64,000 nt of DNA from Avena insularis (Eukaryota > Streptophyta > Magnoliopsida > Poales > Poaceae): the NCBI GenBank assembly GCA_023614405.1, contig CM042687.1, forward strand, positions 241,144,292 through 241,208,291, in the 5' to 3' direction. The position numbers were made by a program, and so were the translations under genes. This document shows, one piece after another, positions 1-11,503 of the stretch (the stretch's first letter is position 1; every line of letters begins with the position of its first letter). A model generated the notes under the pieces. That model was not told the DNA's origin, ran no database searches, and was given only the letters and a program-made list of their open reading frames with translations.

Positions 1-1
1 T

Positions 2-1176
2 TATAGCATAATCAATGGGCAACTCTACAAAAGGAGCACCACTAGTGTATACCTAAAGTGTGTTTCCCAGCTAGAAGGTACGGAAATCCTACGCGAAATC
101 CATCTTGAAGATTGCGGGCATCACGCCGCTCCTCGATCATTGGTCGCGAAAGCCTTCCGGCAAGGATTCTACTGGCTGACCGCAAAGGTGGATGCCGACA
201 AGCTGGTTGAGACGTGCCCAGGATGCCAGTATTATGCCCGACAACCACATGTTCCTGCTGAAGAATTGCGAACAATACCAATAACTTGGCCATTTGTAGT
301 CTGGGGGCTAGACATGGTGGGACCGTTACAAACGGCACCCTGTGGGTTTACGCATCTTCTTGTAGCAGTTGATAAATTCACTAAATGGATAAAAGCTAAA
401 CCCATTAGAAAGCTTGATGGGGCAACTGCCCTCAGGTCTGTCCGGGATCTAGTGGTGAGATTTGGTCTCCCACATAGCATTATCACCGACAATGGCAACG
501 ATTTGTCACTCGGAGAAGTGGAGGCATATTGTTGGGAGAAATGCATCCGATTTGATCTTGCTTCTGTGGCACACCCACAATCCAATGGTCAGGTTGATCG
601 AGCCAATGGATTAATTCTGCAGGGAATCAAGCCATGTCTTGAGGCACCGCTACATAGAGCAGCTGGATCCTGGGCGGAAGAATTGCCATCTGTGTTGTGG
701 AGTTTATGAACTATACACCCAACAGATCCACCGGCTACACCCCTTATTTCATGGTATATGGAGCAGAAGCCATCCTGCCTTCCGACATCCTCCACGATGC
801 ACCAAGAGTTGCCGCCTACGACGAGGATGACGCTGAAGAATCTAGACGCCTAGATGTGGACCTTCTCGAGGAGGAGCGCGTTTTGGCATGCCAAAGATCC
901 GCCATCTACAAGAAGAAGCTACGCAGCTACCATAGTCGCCGCGTTCGGCATCGCTCGTTTAAAGAGGGGGATTTGGTGCTCCGACTTAAGCAGAAGAAGT
1001 CGCACAAATTATCCCCGCCATGGGAAGGACTGTTCATCATAAACAAGGCGCTACTCAATTGGTCTTACTACCTTGTTGACAATCGTGAACTAATTGATAG
1101 ACCCAACAAGGATCATAAGCGCAAGCGACGTGACCCAGATGATGAGTTCCGAAGCTTGATCGGCCATGGAACATAG
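2..1176 (+). pseudogene. Gypsy pol 3' end: integrase, frameshifted
   Basis: The integrase joins element cDNA to host DNA. The frame is open from base 2. A zinc-binding region (His pair near 100-125, CPGC near 215) precedes the core: LDMVGP near 310, ITDNG near 483, HPQSNGQVDRAN near 571-606. The position that is glutamate in the D,D-35-E triad is Asp here (GQVD). The frame stops at 709, and the rest of the domain (NYTPNRSTGYTPYF, VYGAEAILPSDI, then the basic C-terminal region) continues in another frame from about 697 to the stop at 1176. A single frameshift near 700 explains this. The gene is therefore inactive. Confidence 0.9.
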
Positions 1177-1715
1177 CACAGCTACGTCATTTTACACTTA
1201 GCATTTTTTATCTAATTGTGTATCTCTTATATGATCAATGAAATAAATCTCTCTGGTTCACTCATATTTCTGAGTCTTTTACCTCCTTTAGTGTTCATTT
1301 TTGGATCATGTAAAACCTTTATGCACAAGCTTTGCGTTTGCACTTGTGAAAATTCCACCTACGAGCGTTAGCTTAAGTTTTCTGGTCTACACGTTCTTTG
1401 TCGTTTTTATGTGGATTCTGGAGTAGTGACTTTTGGCACTTATTGTCGGCGATTTTGTGCTCAGGTTATTGACGGTGCCATTGGGCATCATCAACTAAGC
1501 GCATGGTTCCGACAACGAGTCTTCCGACTCACGAAAAGTCAAGCATAAGAACCAAAGTAATGGATAAGCTAGCACTTGCTTAAAAAATATATACATGATG
1601 GAAACTAGTTCTTAAGTAGCAGGAAATAACAACCATTGTTTTCCGCCTTAAGTTACATCAACAAGTTTTTTCCGCGCATACACCAAAGGTGAAACAAATA
1701 TTACAAATTTGTTTT
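1177..1715. other. Non-coding spacer between pol and the antisense gene
   Basis: AT-rich sequence without a credible reading frame. It lies between the convergent ends of the integrase gene (plus) and the antisense gene (minus), so it should contain both 3' ends. No clear terminator-like structure was recognised. Confidence 0.5.
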
Positions 1716-4700
1716 TCATTCCCTTGGCGCAGGAGACTTGGAAGCAGCATCGTCACCAGTCGGAGAATCACCCTCAACGTCGGCACTGTGGTGGGACTCG
1801 GAGGAATCTTGGTTGCTGATGTCGATGGTGTTCATGGGCACGAAGACGTCGATGTCCACCAACTCGGCAACTCTAGTGTCATATCCCGTGAGTGACGACG
1901 GGATGGCTTCATGATCAATCTCTTTGCCGTCATCGTCGACATCGGGGATACCAGAGGTCACCGTGTCGATGTCGGCACCTTCGTAGTGTGCCTTGACCAT
2001 TGACAATGCCATCCTTGCGCCTGCCCGTGCACATGAAGCTTTCCAGCTTGTGACACGCTCGGGGGCTCGGTGTAGAATCTCAGAGTACTTCACCATAGAG
2101 TCCGAGGCCTTGATGTGTATCTGGAGGGACTTGGCAATCTCTTTGGCTTGGGTGATGGCGGTGTTGATGAAGTTGCCGGCAAGAACCATGCATTCCTTGT
2201 CCAAAGGAGGCGATGGGTTAAACCCATAGGAGTTGCAAGTTCCGACAAGGAGCGCACGAGTTCAATAAATTCAAAGTATCCAGACTACAGAAATACAAGG
2301 CGGAAGAAGCTTACTGAAGATGCTGGCCTTAGCCTGCCAGAGGGTGTCCACTAGGGATTCTTTATCTTGTTGGAGGAGCTTATACGCCTTGGTGTGGCAT
2401 TGGTTTTTCTCATCAGTAGCTTGCTTTTGATCTTTTAAGATCGCAAGCTCCTCCTTCAAGTGATTGATTTCCGTGGAGGCAGAATCCTGCAGGGCCTTCA
2501 TTGAATCCTCATGCATTTTCAGCATCTCTTTCCTCTCCTCCTTAAGGATCTTGTTCTCACTGTCCACCTGCTGGATGTGCTTGGACTGCTCGACAATGTC
2601 CTTGGCCTTGGCAACATGTTCTGCAAAGTCAGAGAAAACAAAGTACACAGTAAGTACTCGGAGAATGTAGGCACAAAACCAAGACGGAATGCGCAAAAAG
2701 AAAACAGACTCTTGTTTTTGATGATCTGTTCCTTCAAGATGGCAGTTTTACCCTTTTCGGCTTCAAGATCTGTCCGCATCTTCTAGTACTTGTCATTGGC
2801 CATGCCCCTCTGAGAATTCTCATTCTGTGAAAAAAATAACAAAGTTAAACCGTTGTTTAGTCTACTTGGAGCATCTAGTCGGAAAATTTCCACCTAGACG
2901 CTCGGGGGCTACAGCGAGAGTTTTTAACTTTGCAATATGCTTAGATTTTCTTTAAGCATCTAGTCATAACTAATTCAGTTCTCGATTAGAAGCTTGGGGG
3001 CTACAGTATAAAGTTTTTAACTCAAATATCTACTTAGCTTTTCTTTAAGCATCTAGTCGGAAGTAATTCAGTTACAACTAGAGGCTTGGGGGCTACAGTA
3101 TTGAAATTTAGAAACACTGCGTATGCTACTCTTAAAGCATCTAGTCGGAACATTTCATTCCATCTAAATGCTTGGGGGCTACAGTGAGAAGTTTTCTAGC
3201 TTAGTCACTCGGGGGCTACAGTGGGATACTCATATGAAATGCAAAAGGCAAAGTAAAACTTACAAGTGCAATGATCTTGAGATTTGTAGCGCTCTCGGCT
3301 AGCAGCTTGCCAAAGGAGATGCTATTTCCTTGCAATATTTCTGCTTGTCGGAGGAGCTCCTCAAGACCGCACGTCGGATATGTCGGTGCTGCTCCAGGAA
3401 CCAGAGTTGTGCTGCTCGGCGTAAGCGCCGGGTAGACTATCTTGGGGAACTCAAAAGGTTTCTGGGGATCAAGGGCACTGCCTTCAGCAGAAGTACCAGC
3501 TTCCACCACCGCCTTGCCGCCACCGATGGCATACTTAGCCGGAGCTTCAGCCATTTGTTGAGCAGTGCTCTCCTGCGTTGCCTGCTCCCCGACAACAGCG
3601 AGTTCGGTAGAGGTGCCAGAATCTACTTCCATGATGGAAGGGCCTGGTGCCTCCTTAGCTTGTGAGCTTGTCGGGGCAGACGAGGGCTTGACGGCAGGAG
3701 TAGCAGGGGCGATGGCGGGGGAGGCATCGCGATGCAGCATGTCTTTGATATTTCGAGAAGCCCCCAAAGTTTTGGATGTCTTCTTGAGGCTGGTCGTGGC
3801 TTTCTTCCTGAAACGTGCGAAATGCATAAGTACAGGAGCAAGACAGATAAATAGACAATGTCGAAGAATGAGAAGCTTACACTAATGGGGGTGCTTTGGC
3901 AAAAATCCCGGTGGTTCTTCTCTTTTCCGCCTCTAGGGCGGCGGTAGTCTTTTTGGAGGCTCCACCCTCCGTCTTCTTCTTTCCTCCGTCGGCAGCATTA
4001 GAGGTGGAGCTCTTCCGCTTCCGCGCCAATGGAGCTTCGTCGTCAGACACGACCGTGACTTCCTTCATCTTTTTATCATAGATTTGGGCAGCCAGGTTGC
4101 CCTCCTCTAGATCGCTAAGCTGTTGAGTGAGAAATCATCGTGTTAGATAAAATGCCATTTGCAAGACGGAAGAACTAGAGTATATGTTGTTCACGGAAAA
4201 TAAAAACCTACGTTTGGGAACTTGCCATCTACGAACATGTCGTAGGTGATGGTGAAGCCACGCTTCTTATCCTTCACCTTGACGATGTCCTTAAGACGGA
4301 GCTTGACAAAGTCGCTCGAGAAGTTGTCCACAGAGATACGGAGACTATCCCTTCGGTCGCTGGTATACTTGTGCAGGAGCTTCGCGCGGTGCTATAGAGG
4401 GTGGATTCGCCTGATGAACCAGCACATGGCTAGGTCCAAGCCGGTCAGACCCGTCTCTACAAACCACCGATCCGCCTTACGGCCCAAGAAGCGCCAAGGT
4501 CGGAGGGAAGAGAGGCTTGCGATCTCCATGACGAGGCTTCAGCGGCGGCTCCATCAACGAAGTCTGGGTACGTAAGTTTTCGGCCAGCCAGCGGAATATC
4601 TGGGCCGTAAAAGTATGTTTGTTGCCAATTCTTGCAAGACTCGTGACCGACGATGTCGGGGAACCACCAGCCAGGTCGAATCTTGAAGCTTATGGTTCCA

Positions 4701-4862
4701 CAGTTCCTAAGATCTTCCTTGCTATGTCCGGCTTCATGTTTGACGGTGAAGAAGTACACAAAAAGGTCTAACCTAGGCCTTATCCCTAGGTATCCCTCGC
4801 AAAGTGCCGCGTAGTTGCTAAGCACTAAGATGCTATTGGGGGAAAGGTTCTCAGGCTGGACC
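1716..4862 (-). pseudogene. Antisense extra gene (Transposase_28 / putative gypsy-type protein), 5'-truncated
   Basis: Minus-strand multi-exon gene, opposite to pol. Its 5'-most remaining exon (about 4457-4862) carries the Transposase_28 signature: LSPNSILVLSNYAALCEGYLG, then a GTISFKIRPGWWF-type block. Further exons follow: Lys/Ser-rich with RKRKSS and GGKKK near 3877-4068; Pro/Ala/Ser-rich 3265-3827, with a good splice donor after 3265; coiled-coil 2330-2640, rich in Lys, Glu and Gln; last exon 1716 to about 2230. The last exon shares the DIDxVTSG block with the homologous gene at 37600-40834. Known genes of this type belong to Tat-lineage elements and their function is unknown. The first exon and promoter were removed or separated at the Copia border at 4863. 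Exon limits are approximate. Confidence 0.75.
2868..3225. repeat. Degenerate short tandem repeats in an intron of the antisense gene
   Basis: About four units of roughly 80-95 bases, each with a gcatctagtcgga-like block followed by a cttgggggctacag or ctcgggggctacag block (near 2903, 2997, 3088, 3173 and 3208). They fall between the coiled-coil exons and the Pro/Ala-rich exon of the antisense gene, so they are intronic. Confidence 0.8.
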
Positions 4863-6506
4863 TGTAGGGTTTGCAGCATAGAAAACAAAAAATTTCCTAC
4901 GATGGGAACTATGTACCAAGATCTATCTACTAGATACAAACAACGGGCGGATGTATATCCGTAGAGAACATACCCTTGAAGACCGACAAAGCTTAACGAG
5001 TTCAACTCATGGTTGATGTAGACGATCTCTTGCCGATCTCAAGATCGAGACCAAGTCCTAGCGCCGCAAAGCAGCAGCGCATCCGTGCTCGCACACACGT
5101 ACAAGACACCAGGCAACCTCCGCCTCCTCGCTCCAGCGATGCAGCGGAAGAACAACCCTTTCTTGCCGAATAGCCACCGGGAACATGTATCTCGCTAGTC
5201 CGAGACCATGGGGGATAAATTCTAGAGAGGGAGATAGATCCTTCACGAGAGGGTGTGAGAGACAATGAGAGGAGGGGTTCCTTTTATAGGAGGAGGGGGG
5301 CACCCAAGGGGGTGGCCGCCGGCCATGGGGGATGCCCCCTCCCCTCCTTCATTCATCTGGGTGGACACTCCACTCACAAAATGGCCCTTCAATTTTCTCC
5401 ACTCAAATTCCCATTAAATTTCCACCAAATTTAATGCAAACTCTCATTAAATAAAACTCTTTTATTTTATTCAGAATTTTGTCAATTACTTTAATGACAA
5501 ACATTCACAAATAACCCCTTGCTAGAATTCCATTTCACATGCATAACCTCTTTATGCAATTTCACCCGAAAACCTGTTTCGGTATCTAGTGAAATAAATT
5601 CCTGCGCTTGTTTATTCTTTCGGCATGAAACATTTGCTCCAACTGGATGCCAGTGTCCCTTAAGTGTGTCACCCTACGGTTCGCGAATAATGCGGACATG
5701 ATCGATACCCTTCTCCGATCAATAATCAGTAGCGGGACCTGGAGATCCATACTGACTCCCACACATTCAACGATGACTATTCCTGTGATCGTCGGAACCT
5801 TTTACGCTTGTATCTTAATCCCTTTGTTTCACGATATATTACATGTCCGAGATTCGATCATCGGTATCTCCATACCTAGTTTGATCTCGTTACTAACATG
5901 CACTCTTTTCTCGTTCCCGTGATATAACATTCTAGTGATCAAATCACTTGCTTGCAAGCTAACCAATGTGATATCATTGAGAGGGCCTAGAGTATATCTA
6001 TCCGTCATCGGGATGAACAAATTCCACTCTTGATCCATGATTCTCAACATAACACTTTAGTAGCTTTGAAGCCATCTTTATAATCACCCAGTTATGGAGT
6101 GACATTTGATGTCAACAAGAAACTCTTCCGGTGTTAGTGATTGGCATGATATCATGGTCTAAGGATTAGGATTACTTCGTAGTTTGTTTATAGCAATATA
6201 AACTCAATAACTTTGATCATAATGCTATACTCCGGATGAATGTTCATCATACCATTACACTAATTTTGTGATCTCGTTATTAACAACATCCAATGTCTAT
6301 GATCAGGAAACCTTGATCATCTTGTTAATCAACGAACTAGTTTATGAGAGAGGCATAACTAGGAACTTTCTGTTTGTTTATTAAACACACATGTATTAAC
6401 GTTTCCGTATTAATACAATTATAGCATGCAAAATAAACATCTATCATATACTTGAAATACACATAATAAACATTTTATTATTGCCTCTCAGGGCATATTC
6501 CCTTCA
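4863..6506 (-). repeat. 3' LTR of the Copia element
   Basis: 1644 bases, from TGTAGGG to CCCTTCA on the plus strand. It is a direct repeat of 11504-13148. It contains the minus-strand promoter region (TATAAAAGG-type box near 5280-5288, homologous to the one in the 5' LTR). Confidence 0.95.
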
Positions 6507-6530
6507 GTCTCCCACTTGCACTAGAGACAA
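6507..6530 (-). other. Polypurine tract of the Copia element
   Basis: On the minus strand the bases directly before the 3' LTR read CAAGTGGGAGAC. This is the usual plus-strand priming tract of Angela/BARE-1-type elements. Confidence 0.85.
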
Positions 6531-6538
6531 TAATCTAG

Positions 6539-7210
6539 TTACATAGTGATGTATCTAACACCCATGGAGTTCTGGTGTAGATCATGTTTTGCTCTAGGGA
6601 GAGTTTTAGTCAACGGATCTGCTACATTGAGATCCGTATGTACTTTACAAATCTTTATATCTCCATCCTTGACATGCTCGCGGATGGAGTGAAACCGGCG
6701 CTTAATATGCTTGGAATGCTTGTGAGACCTTGGCTCTTTGGCATTGGCAATGGAACCATTGTTGTCACAATAGATCACCATTAGGTCCAACGCGTTTGCA
6801 ACCACACCTAGTTCGGATATGAACTCCTTCATCCAAACTGCTTCCTGAGCCGCTCAAGCAAAGAACATATTCGGCCTCCGTTGTTGATACCGCCACCACA
6901 GGTTGTTTGGAGCTCCTCCAACTAACCACTCCGCCATTCATGAGAAATACGTATTCGGATTGAGACTTAGAGTCATCCGGATCGGTCTCAAAGCTAGCGT
7001 CGACATAACACTTAGTGACGAGCTCTTCTTCACCTCCGTATACAAGAAACATATCCTTAGTTCTTCGCAAGTACATAAGGATATTCTTGACCGCTTTCCA
7101 GTGTTCTGAACCTGGATCCGATTGGTACCTACTAGTCAAACTAATAGCATGTGCCACATCCGGTCTTGTACATAGCATGGCGTACATTATAGAGCCTATG
7201 GCTGAAGCAT
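6539..7210 (-). pseudogene. Copia RNase H domain
   Basis: Minus-strand pieces encode the end of the polyprotein. The first part (7187 to about 6765) has the blocks RPDVAHAIS, CYVDASFETD, VSWRSSKQP and STTEAEYV of Copia RNase H. The second frame (6832-6539) has YCDNNGSIANAKEP, SKHIKRRFHSIREHV and VADPLTKTLP. The two parts are in different frames, with a disrupted stretch near 6850, so the domain is broken by an indel. RNase H would remove RNA from the cDNA hybrid. Confidence 0.9.
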
Positions 7211-7214
7211 AGGG

Positions 7215-8315
7215 GACCTTGTTCTCTCGTTCTCAATGTCGTGCCTTGTGTCATAGGTAAGAACCCCTTCTTACTATCTTCCATTTTAAACTTCTTTAAA
7301 ATCTTATCAAGTTATGTACTTTGCGATAGCCCTATTAGGCGCCTAGATCTATCTCTATAGATCTTTATGCCTAATATCTATGACGCTTCACCTAGGTCCT
7401 TCATTGAAAATTTGCTGTTTAGATAACTTTTAACACTGTTTAAAATATCTATATCATTTCCGATCAATAATATGTCATCCACATATAATATCAGAAATGC
7501 CACATTGCTCCCACTCACTTTCTTGTAAATACAAGCTTCTCCATAGGTTTGGACAATCCAAACTCTTTGATCACCTCATCAAAGCGGAGATTCCAACTTC
7601 GTGATGCTTGCTTTAATCCATAGATTGATCGCTGAAGCTTGCACACCTTGTTAGCATCCTTAGGATCGACAAAACCCTTTGGTTGTATCATATACAACTC
7701 TTCTTCAATATTACCATTGAGAAAAGCGGTTTTGACATCCATCTGCCATATCTCATAATCGAAATATGCAGCAATTGCTAACACAATCCTAACTGACTTT
7801 AGCATCGCTATGGGAGAGAATGTCTCATCGTAGTCAACTCCTTGAATTTGTCGAAACCCCTTTGCGACAAGTCGAGCTTTATAGACGGTTACATTACCAT
7901 CAGCATCAGTTTTCCTTTTGAAAATCCATTTGTTCTCCACGGCCTTTCGGTCGTGAGGTAAGTCCACCAAGTTCCAAACTTGATTTTCATACATGGATTC
8001 CATCTCGGATTTCATGGCTTCTAACCATTTGTTGGAATCCGGGCTCATCATTGCTTCTTCATACCTCGCAGGGTCATCATTTTCATCAACCATGAAATTC
8101 ATGACAGGATTTCCATACAACTCGGGAGCTGCACGCATCCTGCTTGACCTGCGAGGTTCGGTAGTACTCTTTTTCGGAGTTTCATGATCATTATCATTAG
8201 TTCCCTCATCAACAGGTGGAGCCAACTTCGGAACAACTTCCGGCGCTGCGCTACTCGCCATACTTTGAAGAGAAGGTTCAATAACCTCTTCGAGTTCTAC
8301 CTTCCGACTACTCAC
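7215..8315 (-). pseudogene. Copia reverse transcriptase (RVT_2), broken
   Basis: 8315-7515 has the classic blocks NKWIFKRK, YKARLVAKGF, GVDYDETFSP, DVKTAFLNG, EELYMIQPKGF and LQRSIYGLKQASRSW. The catalytic YVDD block lies in another frame near 7460-7500 (LYVDDILLIGND), after a stop at 7515. Further stops follow toward 7215. The enzyme would copy the element RNA into DNA, but this copy cannot be made as one protein. Confidence 0.92.
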
Positions 8316-8422
8316 ACCTTTCGCGAGAAACTCTTTCTCTAGAAAGGATCCATTCTTGGCAACAAAAACCTTGCCCTCGGATCTGTGATAGAAGGAATAC
8401 CCAATAGTTTCCTTAGGGTATC

Positions 8423-9434
8423 CTATGAAGACGTTTTTTCCGCTTTGGCTTCGAGTTTATCCGGTTGAAGTTTCTTCACATAAACATCGCAACCCCAAAC
8501 TTTAAGAAATGACAGCTTTGGTTTGTTTCCAAACCACAATTCATACGGTGTCTTTTCAACGGATTTAGATGGTGCCTGATTTAAAGTGAATGCAGCAGTT
8601 TCTAGTGCATAACCCCAAAATGACAACAGCAAGTCCGTCAGAGACATCATAGATCGAACCATATCTAATAAAGTACGATTACGACGTTCCGACACACCAT
8701 TTCACTGTGGTGTTTCGGCAGGCGTGAGTTGTGAAACAATTCCACACTCTTTCATGTGAGTGCTAAACTCAGATACTCACCTCCACGGTCGGACCGTAGA
8801 AATTTGATCTTTCTATTACGATGATTTTCCACTTCATTCTGAAATTCCTTGAACTTTTCAAAGGTTTCAGACTTGTGTTTCATCAAGTAGATATAACCAT
8901 ACCTACTCAAATCATCCGTGAAAGTAACAAAATAACGATATCCACCTCGTGCCGACACACTCATTGGACCACATACATCAGAATGTATGATTTCCAATAA
9001 ATCTGTCGCCTGTTCCATTGAACCGAAAACGGCGTTCTAGTCATCTTGCCCATAAGGCATGGCTCACATGTATCAAATGATTCAAAATCAAGTGATTCCA
9101 AAAGTCCATCCGAATGGAGCTTCTTCATGCGTTTAACGCCAATATGACCTAGACGGCAGTGCCACATATATGCGGATATATCATCATTTAGTTTAATCCT
9201 TTTAGCATCAACATTATGAATATGTGTAACATTATTATCGAGATCCAAAAGAAATAAACCATTCATCATCGGTGCATGACCATAAAAGATTTCATTCATA
9301 TAATTGGAACAACCATTGTTCTCGGATTTAAATGAATAACCACTTCGCATCAAACACGATCCAGATACAATGTTCATGCTCAGTGCACGCACCAGATAAC
9401 AATTATTCAAGTTTATAACTAATCCCGACGGCAA
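8423..9434 (-). pseudogene. Copia GAG-pre-integrase and integrase core, broken
   Basis: 9434-8961 has the zinc-binding GAG-pre-integrase region (MWHCRLGHIGVKRMKKL, CEPCLMGKMTRTPF). The core runs from 9018 (HSDVCGP, DLSRYGYIYLM, RSDRGGEYLS) and resumes at 8695 after a TGA at about 8704-8706, in a place where the family has a codon in TPQxNGVSERRN. A frameshift near 9010 separates the zinc-binding part from the core. Both breaks prevent a working integrase. Confidence 0.9.
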
Positions 9435-9600
9435 GTGGAGAGGCAGCGTTCACATCAACGCTTGATCCATTGCCGACACGCATCTTGACCTCACCCCTTG
9501 CTAGTGGTTGCTTGTTTCGCAGCCCCTGATTCGAGTTACAAATATTAGCAACTGAACCGGTATCAAATACCTGGTGCTATCATGAGCACTAGTCAAGTAC
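9435..9600 (-). pseudogene. Copia aspartic protease remnant
   Basis: On the minus strand, FDTGSVANICNSNQGL is encoded around 9520-9566, with the DTGS active-site motif of retroviral-type aspartic proteases and the usual CNS block after it. The frame differs from that of gag. The domain is short and partly decayed. Confidence 0.7.
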
Positions 9601-9659
9601 ACATCAATAACATATATATCATATATACCTTTGTTTGCCTTGCGGCCTTCTTGTCCGCC

Positions 9660-10450
9660 AAATACTTGGGGCAGTTATGCCCAAAGGGCTACCCCTTACA
9701 ATAGTAGCACTCGGTATCAGACTTAGGTCCAACTCGGGGTTTCTTTTCAGGAACGGCAACAAGCTTGCCGCCCTTACTTCCCTTCCGTTTTCCTTTCTTG
9801 TCTTTCTTGAAACCAGTGTTCCTGTTGATCATCAACACTTGATGTTCCTTTTTGATCTCCACTTCTGCAGTTTTAAGCATTGACAAAAGCTCGGGGAGAG
9901 ACTTCTTCATGCCTTGCATATTATAGTTCATCACAAAGCTCTTATATCTAGGTGGCAGAGACTGCAGAACACGATGGATGCCTAAGTCAATGGGAATCAT
10001 TATTCCCAAGGACACAAGCTTATCGGCGTAACTCGACATCTTGAGTACATGCTCACTAACGGAGCTGTGCTCTTCCATCATGCAGCTAAAGAACTTTTCT
10101 GAAGCGTTGTAGCTCTCTACAGTAGCATGTGTGTCGAAAATCATTTTCAACTCACCCATTGTATCAAATGCATTGCCGTTTTCGAAACGCTTTCGAAGTT
10201 CCGGCTCTAGCCCATACAATATGCCGCAATGAACTAAGTTGTGGTCCTCCTGACGAGTCTGATAGACATTCTTCTCCTCGTCAGGGGCATCCTCAAAAGG
10301 TGGGGGGCCTAGTGGCGCTTCTAGCACGTATTGCTTTTGTGCAGCAGAGAGGAGAATCCTCAAATTCATGGCCCATTCGGTAAAGTTGCTACCGTTCGTT
10401 AGTTTCTCTTTCTCCATGAACACATTGAAATTAAAAGCAGGTGGTGCCAT
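9660..10450 (-). pseudogene. Copia gag (capsid and zinc knuckle), stop in the knuckle
   Basis: The frame starts MAPPAFNFNVFMEKEKL at 10450 and reads as a typical Angela-type gag: NFTEWAMNLRILLSAAQK, ILYGLEPELRKRFE, MMEEHSSVSEHVLKM, QSLPPRYKSFVMNY. A Lys-rich stretch leads to the zinc knuckle CYYCKG. A stop at about 9689 falls inside the knuckle, and the next codons (GHNCPKYLADKKAARQ) continue in the same frame. Gag packages the element RNA. One nonsense change therefore cuts it from the rest. Confidence 0.92.
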
Positions 10451-11503
10451 CTACAATAGAATTTGTAAAGTTTAGACTAAGTGTATGATAGATTGAGTTC
10501 AACTAATCCATATTACGAATGAACTCCCACTAAAAAATGACATCCCTAGTGCCTTTTTGGTGATTACATGAACCAAATCCACTATACCAAGTCCGATCAT
10601 CACGTGAGTCGGTATAGCTTCAAAGCCGAGCATCAAATGGGCATAATATCAACTATATGACTCATGCTTAACCTTTCGGTCCATGTTCTGAGGCCATGTA
10701 TGTACATGCTAGGCTCGCCAAGTTAGAACCTTAGTATTCGCGTAATCGCTTTTACACCCGAAATATGGTCGTGGATCCAAGAACACCCGATCATCACGTG
10801 ATGTCTTGGAGCTTAAACATAATCGGTGCATACTAAAGGAAGAACACATTCTTATCTTGATATTTAAATGAGGGATCATCTTATTATGCTAACAAAGCGC
10901 TAAACAAGCAATATAAGATGCTATCAAACATCACATGTTTATTAGTGAAATGTTATGGTTCCCGCAGATGATCTCTATCATGTGCATCGTGGTATGATCA
11001 CTATCATACCTATATGTGTAAGTCCAAGGTCTATGGAGATTACACGCTATGTGTTTTGTAAGAGTATCATCTCATACTTCTACTTACAACATCACCATAT
11101 CATAATACTAGCCCAACAACAATCTAAACTAGACGCCTCTAATTTATCCATTGCAAGTTTTATGTGGCTTAGGGCTTTCGAGATAGAACCGTTCTTACCT
11201 ACGAACATGAACCACAACGAGGATAAGCAAATTGTTGACAACTCGTTTGCAAAATAGATATTGACTATAGTAGGAGAGACAGACACCCGCTAGCCACTTA
11301 TGCAAACTAGTTGCATGTCAAGCGTGGAACAGGTCTCATGTGCGAGGACATGTAAAGTTTGTCCGGGCCGCTTCATCCCACTATGCCACCAATATCCAAA
11401 TTTACAACTAAGGAGCAACAACATGATCATCATCGCCCACATACTCATACGTGTACTACCCGTGTAAAGCATCTACGCATAGATCCGCTCGATACTAATC
11501 CTT
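10451..11503. other. Copia untranslated leader with primer-binding site
   Basis: Non-coding region between gag and the 5' LTR. The stretch at about 11480-11498 reads TAGTATCGAGCGGATC on the minus strand. It resembles the initiator-Met tRNA primer-binding sequence (TGGTATCAGAGC) with changes. No other gene was seen in it. Confidence 0.65.

Larger units (their letters stand above)
1..4862 (+). mobile_element. Tat-lineage Ty3/Gypsy retrotransposon, 3' part, truncated at both sides
   Basis: The segment holds the integrase end of a plus-strand pol gene followed by a minus-strand multi-exon gene of the Transposase_28 type. That order (pol, then an antisense extra gene before the 3' LTR) is known for the Tat lineage of plant Gypsy elements. 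The left part lies outside the window and no 3' LTR is present, because a Copia element starts at 4863. Lineage is inferred from this order and from the similarity of the antisense gene to that of the complete element at 36690-48409. Confidence 0.85.
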
